Position numbers and translations under genes: made by a program. Source: Cyanophora paradoxa (lineage: Eukaryota; Glaucocystophyceae; Cyanophorales; Cyanophoraceae). From it: 30,401 nt of DNA. The first letter of the stretch is position 1; every line of letters starts with the position of its first letter. Shown one piece after another: positions 8,832-16,225 of the stretch. The stretch covers positions 1-30,401 of the forward strand of contig QPMI01000665.1 of NCBI GenBank assembly GCA_004431415.1, written 5' to 3'. Under the pieces are notes generated by a model, which worked only from the letters and a program-made list of their open reading frames with translations, did no database searches and had not been told where the DNA came from.

Positions 8832-10858
8832 TCAGAGGCCGTACTTGGCCTTAAGGTGCGTCATCAGGCTGCTGATGTCGCCCGCGGAGCCGGAGCGCCC
8901 GACAATGATGATCTCAGCGACAAAGGCGTTGAGGTACCCGCCCCAGACACCAATGTTCCTCCAATGAAGCCGGATGTGCGGGCCTGTGCAAGGGCAACCG
9001 TAGAGGGTCCCGTACCTCCACGCGCCCGGATCGCGGTAGCGCCCCGCCTGCAGCGAAGACCAGAACGTACGCGACGTGTCCGTGAACTGGCATATGAAGA
9101 CGCTGTAGGAGATGTCGATGTCGTCTGGGGCGTGGTCGTGTACGCACTGTACGTCGTGGAATTCGGGCTGACGCCTGTGACGATCCGACCCGGGTCGTTC
9201 AGGTCGTGCATCGCGTAAATGATGCCGGATACGTCCGATACCACGCCGATGTTCCAGTAGTTCGTGTGATCTACGCTGCTTATGGCCTTCACTACCAACG
9301 CGACCAGGAACCCATTCGGGTAAGCAACGTTGTTGAACCGCGACAGGTGCGCCGAAAAGTCTAGCCACTGGCTGGAAGCCGACGTGAAGCGCAGCGCCGG
9401 CTTGCCGTTGCTGGCGTTCGCGACGAAGGTAGGGCGGTTTGCCGGCGTCGACTGCGTTGCGGACTCTGCGGTGTTCGCGAGGTTCTGCCAGCTGCTGACC
9501 GCTGCGCCGTCTGCAAGCGAGAGGGACGAGGCGTCGAAGTGCTGCACCAGATCTGTACCGAACTGAGCGGCAACGGAGAAGAGGGTGACGCTGCTGCTTC
9601 CCGAGGAGGGGCCCTCCTCGCCCACCTGGTTGACGCCCTTGACGGTGTAAGTGTACGTGGCCCCGTAGACGGCCGTCGCGTCCGAGTAGGGGCTGGCGCT
9701 GGCGTTCGCGAGGAAGGCGCCGCCCCTGTAGATGTTGTAGGAGACGGTGACGCCCGTCGCCGGCGCGGACCACGCGAGCACCACGGGCAGCAGCTGGGGC
9801 GCCCCTTCCGTCGGGGTCGCGGTGAGCCCCGCGGGCGCCGCCGGGTCCGTGGTGACGTAGACGGCCACGCTTGTGAGCCCCTCCCCGCCCAAGTTCGTCG
9901 CGGAGATCTGGTACTCGTACCCCGTACCCCAGACCGTGGTCGCGTCGCTGTAGGAGTTGGTTGCGGAGTCTGTAAGGTAGGCCCCATCCCTGTAGATCTT
10001 GTACCCCGTCGCCCCCGTGGGCGCCGTCCACGCTAAGCTGACGGGCTGCTGCTGATCGTCGGGTGCAGTCGCCGTCACGTTCGTGGGTGCCGCCGGCTTC
10101 GTCCAAACAACGAGGGGATCGGACTTTTCGTATTCGACCCCGCCCACGATGCCAGCCACCTGGTAGGAGTACTCCGTGCCCCATGCGAGGGCAGTGCTAT
10201 CGTCAATGTACGAGGTAGATAGTCCGCTGCTCGCAAATCCGATGGGGGTACCATCCCTGTAAATGCGAATCGAGTCCGCGCCCTCCATGGCCACCCAGTT
10301 GATTGTGACAACAAAGGTGGGCTTCGGGAAGCCTGCAGACGCGGGGCCGCCCCCTGCGATAAAATCGCCGTAGCTCTGGGCCGTGGCGGTCGTGAGCGTG
10401 GTGTACGCCTCGATCTGCGGGCTGAAGCCGCCTATGCCTTGGAAGAGAATGTAATTGCTCATAGTGCCCTCATGCGTGTAGAGAAGCGACTGTGCGTAGG
10501 TGGTGGGCGGGGCTTTGCCGTGAGAGCCCGTGCTGCTGCTGCCCTGCTCGCGCACCGCCGCCACGCGGTAGAGCCGCAGAGCCCCGAAACTAAAGGGCGA
10601 GTCCGTGTAGGTGACGGTTGGCGCATTCACCGTGGCCACGAGATCCCAGGGGCCGTTGATGCTGGTCGCCCTGTACACCTTGTACTTGACGGCGTTGGCG
10701 ACGGCGACCCAGTTCAGTTGAAATCCGTAGGTGCCGCCCCCGTTATTGAGCACGGAGCCCGATCGGACCTGGGGCCTGCTCACAGTGAGCGAGATCGGTT
10801 CCACGCCGTACTGCGGCGCCTGCACCACCTGCTTCTTCACAAATACGAAGCGGGGCAT
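8832..10858 (-). pseudogene. Fibronectin type III repeat protein with LamG/concanavalin-like C terminus, one frameshift
   Basis: Starts MPRFVFVKKQVVQAPQYGVE after a gene-start box on the - strand. It holds four FN3-like units at about residues 23-120, 165-255, 258-345 and 346-435. The last two open with PAAPTNVTATAP and PAAPAGLTATPT and keep the conserved W, Y-IYR and Y-Y-V positions. The C-terminal part (about 440-670) resembles a LamG/concanavalin-like lectin domain: LVQHFDASSLSLADG at its start and LMTHLKAKYGL at its end. One frameshift at about 9160-9190 separates the two halves of this domain. It is a carbohydrate- or surface-binding protein of the element. It is divergent from the capsid pair (39 nt apart) and convergent with the C1q gene. 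Confidence 0.75.
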
Positions 10859-10870
10859 TTTCCTCTACGA

Positions 10871-10878
10871 TCCGAAAA
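10871..10878 (-). promoter_or_regulatory. Gene-start box upstream of the FN3 gene
   Basis: On the - strand TTTTCGGA, in a run of six T, lies 12 nt before the ATG at 10858. The 39-nt divergent spacer to 10898 must hold start signals for both genes. Confidence 0.5.
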
Positions 10879-10879
10879 A

Positions 10880-10887
10880 ATATCTGC
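10880..10887 (+). promoter_or_regulatory. Weak gene-start box upstream of 10898
   Basis: ATATCTGC, 10 nt before the ATG at 10898. A diverged member of the family, overlapping the spacer shared with the FN3 gene. Confidence 0.35.
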
Positions 10888-10897
10888 GCCGGGGTAA

Positions 10898-11575
10898 ATG
10901 ACTTCCAACTGGTACCAGACCCTCAACTCCCTGGACGTTGGTGACAACACCAAGGATTTTGCGCGCATCCCCTCCGGTAGTTACGTCGACGTCTTTCTGC
11001 AAAATCCCGTCGTGATTCAGGCCGTTCAGAACGCCTACGCCACGCCCAAGATTTACTCCTACCAGCTCTTCTTCGACCCTTTGAGCCTCAGCGCAGAGGT
11101 AATCGAGCTGCTGCACGAATCCGGCCTCGTGAAAAAGGTCGCGCCTGCCACGGCCACGGCCAACGTCCTGCGCTGTCTCGAGGTAAAGTTCAGGGAGACG
11201 GGGTACGGCCCCACCGTGAACCAGTACACCGACAACAGTCTACCGGGTACGGGTGCGTACACGGCGCGGGGTACGCTCAAGGGCGACGTGCTCTTCACAA
11301 AATTCAATCCAAGTCCCGCCACCCTGGGGGCCCTCTACACGGGCGGCAACCCGCGCGAATCGAATCTGCCCCGCTTCCCCTTCACCTTTTTCAAGTTCCA
11401 GGTCTTCCCCCTCCCCTACGCCGCAGACCAGCCCCACTTCAGCACGGGTGCCAGCCTCTGCGCAGAGCTGCGCGAGTGCTCGATTTCCTACAGGCACACC
11501 ACGGGCTCCGACGCGGTGCAGCCCGCGGCCCGCATCTCGGGCATCGGCAACGACATCGCCCTCCTCTACGGATAA
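10898..11575 (+). CDS. Candidate structural (capsid) protein 1, paralogue of the next gene
   Basis: Intact 225-residue frame starting MTSNWYQTLNSLDVGDNTKD. It shares clear blocks with the following gene in the same order: V-x-Q-N-P-V near residue 35, FD-x(4-5)-SA followed by a SGL-KK segment near 60-80, VLR-LEVKF near 90-100, then a region around F-FTFFKFQ and a final AEL-E motif before an aromatic end. The composition is beta-rich with no signal peptide. Two adjacent, similar-sized paralogues of this kind suggest a capsid pair such as two jelly-roll subunits. The fold is not proven by sequence and no known family is recognised. Confidence 0.6.
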   Translation: MTSNWYQTLNSLDVGDNTKDFARIPSGSYVDVFLQNPVVIQAVQNAYATPKIYSYQLFFDPLSLSAEVIELLHESGLVKKVAPATATANVLRCLEVKFRETGYGPTVNQYTDNSLPGTGAYTARGTLKGDVLFTKFNPSPATLGALYTGGNPRESNLPRFPFTFFKFQVFPLPYAADQPHFSTGASLCAELRECSISYRHTTGSDAVQPAARISGIGNDIALLYG

Positions 11576-11576
11576 T

Positions 11577-11584
11577 CTTTCTCA
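11577..11584 (+). promoter_or_regulatory. Gene-start box upstream of 11599
   Basis: CTTTCTCA, 14 nt before the ATG at 11599 (context CAAAATG), in the 23-nt gap between the two structural genes. Confidence 0.45.
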
Positions 11585-11598
11585 TTTGAGGTCGCAAA

Positions 11599-12384
11599 AT
11601 GCCTGCTACTTCGAACACCATCGTCAAGACCGTGCTGCCCACCCCCGATTTCTTCGGCGACGCCACGAACGCGGCCAACGCTGGGACGGATTCCGTGGTC
11701 TGGGACGGCAACTACGCCTCCATGCTGACCGTGAAAATCCAGAATCCAGTCATGCTGCGCATCACCTCCAACGACTTTGAGAATCCCGCCTCCTGCTCCG
11801 TGTACGTGTACTTTGACATCGACTCGGGAGTGAGCGCGGACGAGGCCGAGGCCCTCTGGCTTTCCGGCCTCCTTAAAAAGATAGAGCCCTCCGTACCCGA
11901 TCGGCCCGCGATTCGCGTGCTCGAGCTCAAGTTCACTGCGAACACCGCCCTCACCCGCACCTTTAATGGCGGCTCCAAGACTCACATTGACGGCGCTGCC
12001 ATCGATAGCACGCGCAAAACTACACAGGCCGTCCCCTTCGAGATGTACAACCTCTGGAAGATGACCGCAAAGGAGATGATGACGAATGCCACCACGGGCG
12101 GAGTCTCGGGTACCTCGTTTTCCTACGATTCCTCGAATCCCCGTACCCAGGTCTGGCCCCGGCTCCTCTTCACGAAATTCACTTTCAAATTGTACAACAA
12201 CATTGCGGGTATGCCTACCTCTGGAATGGTCGTGGGCTCTACCCTCATGGCCGAGCTGATAGAAGCTGAGGCAGACTACACAACTGCCACAACCAACCCT
12301 GCAAACGGCACGGCTACAAACTACGTATCCTGGGCCACAATAGGCCGCGAGTACGACACTAAGATTCACACCACTAGCGTCTAG
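11599..12384 (+). CDS. Candidate structural (capsid) protein 2, paralogue of the preceding gene
   Basis: Intact 261-residue frame starting MPATSNTIVKTVLPTPDFFG. Shared blocks with the previous protein are LTVKIQNPV, a segment with SADEAEALWLSGLLKKIEP, IRVLELKF, RLLFTKFTFKL, and GSTLMAELIEAEADY near the end. It has about 35 more residues, mainly in the central loop and the C terminus. It is uninterrupted although genes at the left are shattered. It overlaps the HNH gene tail to tail by 11 nt. A capsid role is inferred from pairing, size, beta-rich composition and neighbouring attachment genes. Confidence 0.6.
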   Translation: MPATSNTIVKTVLPTPDFFGDATNAANAGTDSVVWDGNYASMLTVKIQNPVMLRITSNDFENPASCSVYVYFDIDSGVSADEAEALWLSGLLKKIEPSVPDRPAIRVLELKFTANTALTRTFNGGSKTHIDGAAIDSTRKTTQAVPFEMYNLWKMTAKEMMTNATTGGVSGTSFSYDSSNPRTQVWPRLLFTKFTFKLYNNIAGMPTSGMVVGSTLMAELIEAEADYTTATTNPANGTATNYVSWATIGREYDTKIHTTSV

Positions 12385-12739
12385 ACTGGCTAAGCTGCAT
12401 TAGCGCCTGTGCCGCCTCCATCATCTCCGCAATCTCTTCGCTCTTCTCCCGCAGGCTTGTACCCTCCCTCTTCTTCTTCTGGATCTCCGACATCGATACC
12501 CAGCGCAGGTTCTCCCTCCTGTAGTCCAGCGGGTTGCCGTTGATGTGCTCCACGTACAGTCCACGTGGCGGCTTCCCGAGGATGAGCTGGGAGAGGTAGT
12601 GCTTGCGCCTCCCGAAAGTCTTGGTCACCCTGCCCCTGTCCAGTCGCCAGGGAAACTCCATCGCACTCCGGGGTACGTCCGAGTTGACCAGGACGTTGTA
12701 GGGCAGGTCGCGGGAGTCGGTGCACTTGAGCAGGGCCAT
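12374..12739 (-). CDS. HNH endonuclease
   Basis: Intact 121-residue frame starting MALLKCTDSRDLPYNVLVNS. The HNH core is visible in the middle: YVEHINGNPLDYRRENLRW (residues about 62-80), with the paired His/Asn and the N-x-x-D-x-R-x-x-N-L-R signature of homing-type HNH nucleases. A charged helical tail follows. The start is set by ATG 12 nt after a perfect gene-start box. The 3' end overlaps the second structural gene by 11 nt. Possible roles are homing or self-spread, or DNA processing during packaging. I see no intron or intein host site. Confidence 0.8.
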   Translation of the reverse strand: MALLKCTDSRDLPYNVLVNSDVPRSAMEFPWRLDRGRVTKTFGRRKHYLSQLILGKPPRGLYVEHINGNPLDYRRENLRWVSMSEIQKKKREGTSLREKSEEIAEMMEAAQALMQLSQSRR

Positions 12740-12751
12740 TTTGCCCTAGGT

Positions 12752-12759
12752 TCAGAAAA
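12752..12759 (-). promoter_or_regulatory. Gene-start box upstream of the HNH gene
   Basis: TTTTCTGA on the - strand, a perfect match, 12 nt before the ATG at 12739. Confidence 0.55.
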
Positions 12760-12767
12760 TGTTCGAC

Positions 12768-12880
12768 CGGGGACCTTGGACCTTGGTGCTCGGACCTTGG
12801 TGCTTGGTGCTTGGTGCTTGGTGCTTTGGAAGCGTTTCTCTCAGGACCCGGGCCCAGACTTTCTCCAGGATCGGAAATTT
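12768..12880 (+). repeat. Dispersed CCTTGGTGCTTGG repeat, copy 1
   Basis: Consists of about six GGTGCTTGG/GGACCTTGG units followed by GGAAGCGTTTCTCTCAG and GGGCCCAGACTTTCTCC. Copy 2 (13165-13260) carries the same blocks inverted, and copy 3 (16139-16225) a diverged inverted version. It lies directly upstream of the HNH gene-start box. Confidence 0.75.
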
Positions 12881-13164
12881 GTCAGACAAGTCAGGTGAGT
12901 TTTTCTACGGACTTTTTTACTCGTAGTCTTTTTTAGTCGTACCACCCCTCATACTCTTTTTTACTCGTAGTCTTTTTTACTCTTACGACTTCTCGTACCC
13001 TCTGTCTCTTGACATCTCGCTTGAAATCGCTCTCGAAAACTCTGTCGACATTTCAGACTCTACCTCTCTCGAAATCTCACCTGGAATGTCACCGGAAACG
13101 TCGTATGCAAAATGCAGTACCCCTTTCTAAGTCTGCCCGATGGTTAATGACTTGGCGCGGCAAA
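12880..13164. other. T-rich gene-free spacer with short tandem units
   Basis: Units of TACTCGTAGTCTTTTTT recur at about 12918-12980, followed by CTCTCGAAA-type units to about 13085. No coding signal is seen. The T tracts on + could end + strand transcripts, or act as pyrimidine tracts. Nothing else is recognised. Confidence 0.4.
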
Positions 13165-13260
13165 CTCTCAGATCCAGAGAAAGTCTGGGCCCAGACTCTG
13201 AGAGTAACGCTTCCAAAGCACCAAGCACCAAGCCCCAAGGTCCGAGCACCAAGGTCAAGT
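13165..13260 (-). repeat. Dispersed CCTTGGTGCTTGG repeat, copy 2 (inverted)
   Basis: The inverted partner of copy 1, about 290 bp away, so the two could pair as a long imperfect hairpin. It contains the perfect 16-bp palindrome AGTCTGGGCCCAGACT (about 13187-13202), flanked by ACTCTCAG and CTGAGAGT arms. Confidence 0.75.
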
Positions 13261-13314
13261 AAAAATAGTCGGCCAATTTTTACAAGTATGTACAATGGAA
13301 TGACGCAATACTAT

Positions 13315-14337
13315 TTACAGCATCTCAAAGTCAGAGTCATCGCCATCGGAAACCAACTCAATGAGGCCCTCGGGCGCCGACTTAAGGGGAATGCGGGGAA
13401 GGGCCTGCGCTGCCTGCACTAAGTCCTGCCGCTCCTGCTCGCGCTGCGCCGCCAAGGCCGCTGCCGCCTCTGCCTCGCGCTGCCGCTGAGCCTCAATGCG
13501 CGCCTTGAGCTCGGCTGCCTCCTTCTGCTTGCGCTCGGCAATCTTGGCCAGCGTCATCTCGCGACGAAGAAGGCGCTCGTGACGCAGCTTGCGCCGCAGC
13601 TCGGCCATTTCGCGCTTGGCGATGATGCGCTTCTCAATGGTCTTGACGTGCTGAGTCAGGCGCTCGGTGTAGTGTGACGTCACACGAGAACGGGCAATGC
13701 CAGCGCCGAGCTTCAAGTCCTTGGCGTTTTCCTTGGCGGGGTCCTTGACGCGCTCGGAGTTGTCGGTGAATGACGTAGTCTCCATGAACTTCTTCTTGAC
13801 GATTGACTTGGTCTTGATAATGCGGCGCTTGCGAGTCGGGTTTTCGTTGTCGCCTTCAGAGTCAGAAGACGACTCAGAGTCGTATGGGATCGGCACGTCA
13901 AAGTCGATGAAGTCGTTGATGTCAGACTCGACGTCAGAGGCCTCGGACTTGGCGTCTTCAGTGGGCTGAGGGGCAGATGACGACGATGACGGAGGGGGGT
14001 AATTCGTGAAGACTTGAGGGGGATAGGCCCAGGCGAGCGTCTCGGCGGCAGACTCGGCGAAAAGCTTGGGGTCGCCCCAGCCAGTGGGAGTCTTGACCCA
14101 GCCGGGGACGGGGGGCACGTCGACGGGGGGCTCGGGCTTGGGTTGCTTGGACTTGGGCAGAAGGGCGGGTACAAAGTTGAGGTTGATGGTGCGGACATTA
14201 CCGTCGCTGTAAGCTTGGTAGCAGTACCCCAGATTGCGGGCACGCTTCTCCATTTCACGGGTAGGCCAATCGCGGGACTTAGTCCACATCTCGCGGGCCT
14301 TGGCAAGGTCCTCAACAAGCTCAGAGGGAAGCGACAT
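13315..14337 (-). CDS. Unknown acidic and coiled-coil protein
   Basis: Intact frame of 340 residues from MSLPSELVEDLAKAREMW; an upstream ATG at 14370 would add 11 residues. It has a short helical N terminus and a middle with Pro-rich linkers (PKPEPPVDVPPVPGW). An acidic Ser/Asp/Glu patch follows (SESSSDSEGDNE), then a basic patch (RKRRIIKTKSIVKKK) that may be nuclear localising or DNA-binding. A long Glu/Arg/Ala coiled coil leads to a second acidic tail (ELVSDGDDSDFEML). No known family is seen. No gene-start box precedes it, so it may belong to the host or to another class of element gene. Confidence 0.5.
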   Translation of the reverse strand: MSLPSELVEDLAKAREMWTKSRDWPTREMEKRARNLGYCYQAYSDGNVRTINLNFVPALLPKSKQPKPEPPVDVPPVPGWVKTPTGWGDPKLFAESAAETLAWAYPPQVFTNYPPPSSSSSAPQPTEDAKSEASDVESDINDFIDFDVPIPYDSESSSDSEGDNENPTRKRRIIKTKSIVKKKFMETTSFTDNSERVKDPAKENAKDLKLGAGIARSRVTSHYTERLTQHVKTIEKRIIAKREMAELRRKLRHERLLRREMTLAKIAERKQKEAAELKARIEAQRQREAEAAAALAAQREQERQDLVQAAQALPRIPLKSAPEGLIELVSDGDDSDFEML

Positions 14338-14402
14338 CTGCGCAAAGGGAAAAGAGTTCAGCAAAGGCAAAACGTGAGGTGACTGAGAGAGCGGACTTGT
14401 GA

Positions 14403-14936
14403 AAATTCGGAGAGGCAGGGTTTCCTTGGGCTGAGAGAAGGCGGCGAACCCGTTTCAAGAGTGAGGCAAAGTGGGCCGCCAGATGCCAGGCGTACGCGGA
14501 GTGGGAGAAGGCGTGCGGGATCACGAAGGTCATGAAAGAACGTCGCGCCAAGGCGAAGCGCACTGAGGCGCGCGGGCGCGAGGCCGACGCGCCGCCTGAC
14601 GATACGGCTGGCAACGCTCGCAGGAAGCGCGCGGATCCGGAGCCCCGGCAGCGGGAACGCTGCAGGGAGTGCGGTGCCCTCGAGTCCCGCCACCAAGGCG
14701 GGGAAACCCTAGCCCTCTCACACCTGAGCTGCCCGCCAGACGACTACGGCTGGGTCCGGCTTCAGCGGCCATGCAAGTATACGACCATACGAACAGGTAT
14801 GCTTGGGGCGTGGGCACACAGAGGGCGCGCCCGCGCTAGAGGGAGACACTGGGGGATTGCGGTCTGGGGGCGGGGCCGGAGGACGCAACACCAACAAATG
14901 GAGGCGGCGGAGGCGACGGCAGGAGGCGGCCAGTAG
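14403..14936 (+). CDS. Open frame of unknown status, basic with a small Cys cluster
   Basis: Open from 14403, first ATG at 14532. The early part is plausible protein (AKWAARCQAYAEWEKACGIT, then Lys/Arg-rich helix). A CRECG followed 20 residues on by SHLSC could bind metal. The C-terminal third is low-complexity (Arg, Gly, Ala). It is divergent from the - gene starting at 14337. It could be a real small gene with a missed upstream exon, or chance in GC-rich DNA. Confidence 0.3.
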   Translation, partial: KFGEAGFPWAERRRRTRFKSEAKWAARCQAYAEWEKACGITKVMKERRAKAKRTEARGREADAPPDDTAGNARRKRADPEPRQRERCRECGALESRHQGGETLALSHLSCPPDDYGWVRLQRPCKYTTIRTGMLGAWAHRGRARARGRHWGIAVWGRGRRTQHQQMEAAEATAGGGQ

Positions 14937-15360
14937 CCCAATCTACTGGGGCTGGCGAGGAGCCTGGCACACGCGCGGCGAGGCCCTTGGGCAGCGCTGG
15001 CGGCGGACATACCATGATTGGGAGTCTTTTGTAGAGATAGGACCTCGTAGCCGGGAGTTTAGGTTGGTTTAGAAATCGATACAGCTAGCTTCCACATCAT
15101 TAGTATTAGTTAGAAACCTCCTTAGCTAGATATCTAGACACGAAACCTTCAAACCTTTCGTTCATTTTGTACTTTCTAAAGCACAGCATACGACGGTCCT
15201 CGATAGTATCTAGTCGGAGAGATTTATTGGGCGATGTGAAACTCATTGTAGTTGTGTTGTGTGCTAATGCAAGAGATTTTAATTCAAGAGTGAGGCAAAA
15301 TGGCGGCGGACCGCGGTTTTGTTGCCGATTTTTTTCGCGGTCTAGTTCGCAACGGAAAAC
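14937..15360. other. Spacer without recognised gene
   Basis: AT content rises after 15050. The segment around 15281 (TTCAAGAGTGAGGCAAA) repeats one at about 14454. I see no convincing coding frame on either strand. Confidence 0.4.
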
Positions 15361-15540
15361 GTTGCCAACTGGCCTGAAAAAAGCCAAATTTGGCCTTTTC
15401 TTACGTTTCTCCCCCCTTCCTTCGCTGCAAACTGGACCTAAAAAAATGTTGGGCCGAAGGAAATCTCACGGAAAAAGTCCCTTCTCCCCCCTGTTTTGCT
15501 GCAAACTGGACCGCAAAAAAGTTGGACCGAAGCCCCCCTA
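15361..15540. repeat. Short tandem repeat, about 74-bp unit
   Basis: GCTGCAAACTGGAC starts at 15424 and again at 15498, each followed by an A run and a GTTGGxCCGAAG block. A more diverged unit (GTTGCCAACTGGCC) starts at 15361. It lies just downstream of the - gene ending at 15566. Confidence 0.65.
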
Positions 15541-15565
15541 CCCCGCTGAGTCAACCTGGCGGAAA

Positions 15566-16117
15566 TCACTCGAGTGCGTCCTCCGAAGGTCGAGTCTCGG
15601 GGTTGGGTGTACCCCCGTCCAGAAACTCATCTGAGGTCCACAGATTTTTCCCCAGCCGTGTCAGGTATGCCAAAACGGCCGCCTTATCTGGAAGATAATT
15701 CTCAGTCAGCAGCCGTTGAAAGGCGTTACGAAATCGCATGACAACCTCATCTGGATTCATATCCTTTATGAACGCCATGAACTGCGAATTTTTTGCAAGC
15801 TCCTCCGCTGCAACGGTGTCCGTATTGGGGAATGCTATTGGATACGGGAAATATCCTCGTGGAACCCCAGCAAGGTTGCTGCCTTGTGTCGACTTCACTA
15901 GAAGAGGTGCGGCGTAGCCAGTCATGGATTGCTTCACGCCGAGCCCGTTGTGGCTGAAATCGTACCGTTGGCGGGCCAGGCTTCCTGTGAGCTCTTGCTC
16001 CATGCGCCCAATAAATGAGCGATCGTATGCTGCGCGCTTTCGATCGTATGAGGCTTCGACATTATCGCGTGTTGTGTCGACTATCCTCTTCCGACGGTCC
16101 ACTGTCCAACTGGTCAT
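15566..16117 (-). CDS. Unknown element protein of 183 residues
   Basis: Intact frame starting MTSWTVDRRKRIVDTTRDNV. The N-terminal half is helical and charged. The middle reads GYAAPLLVKSTQGSNLAGVP, and the C-terminal half is a helical domain (FIKDMNPDEVVMRFRNAFQR). The start is chosen because ATG at 16117 is preceded by a gene-start box, although the frame is open further upstream into repeat DNA. The box ties it to the viral block. No family is recognised. Confidence 0.6.
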   Translation of the reverse strand: MTSWTVDRRKRIVDTTRDNVEASYDRKRAAYDRSFIGRMEQELTGSLARQRYDFSHNGLGVKQSMTGYAAPLLVKSTQGSNLAGVPRGYFPYPIAFPNTDTVAAEELAKNSQFMAFIKDMNPDEVVMRFRNAFQRLLTENYLPDKAAVLAYLTRLGKNLWTSDEFLDGGTPNPETRPSEDALE

Positions 16118-16134
16118 TTGAGCTTTCCCCTCCC

Positions 16135-16142
16135 TCCGAAAA
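16135..16142 (-). promoter_or_regulatory. Gene-start box upstream of 16117
   Basis: TTTTCGGA on the - strand, 17 nt before the ATG at 16117. It is identical to the box before the FN3 gene. Confidence 0.45.
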
Positions 16143-16225
16143 TTTCCCCGCTTTTGAGTCCAGACTCTGATTTTAACTCTTCCCAAGTCCCAAGCACCAA
16201 GCACCAAGCACCAAGGTCCTAGGTC
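16139..16225 (-). repeat. Dispersed CCTTGGTGCTTGG repeat, copy 3
   Basis: On + it reads CCAGACTCTG, then ACTCTTCCCAAG and three CCAAGCA units ending in CCAAGGTCC. It has the same order as copy 2 and is inverted relative to copy 1. Like copy 1 it abuts the gene-start box of a - strand gene. Confidence 0.65.

Noticed and set aside
11566-12369. Long antisense open frame opposite the second capsid-like gene
   Set aside because: The + frame has block similarity to its neighbour and a gene-start box. The antisense frame has neither and is a codon-bias shadow.
1-12739. Bacterial phage contamination of the assembly
   Set aside because: Not fully excluded, but the block lies in one contig with intron-bearing genes, shows single-base damage like them, and lacks Shine-Dalgarno sequences before its starts.
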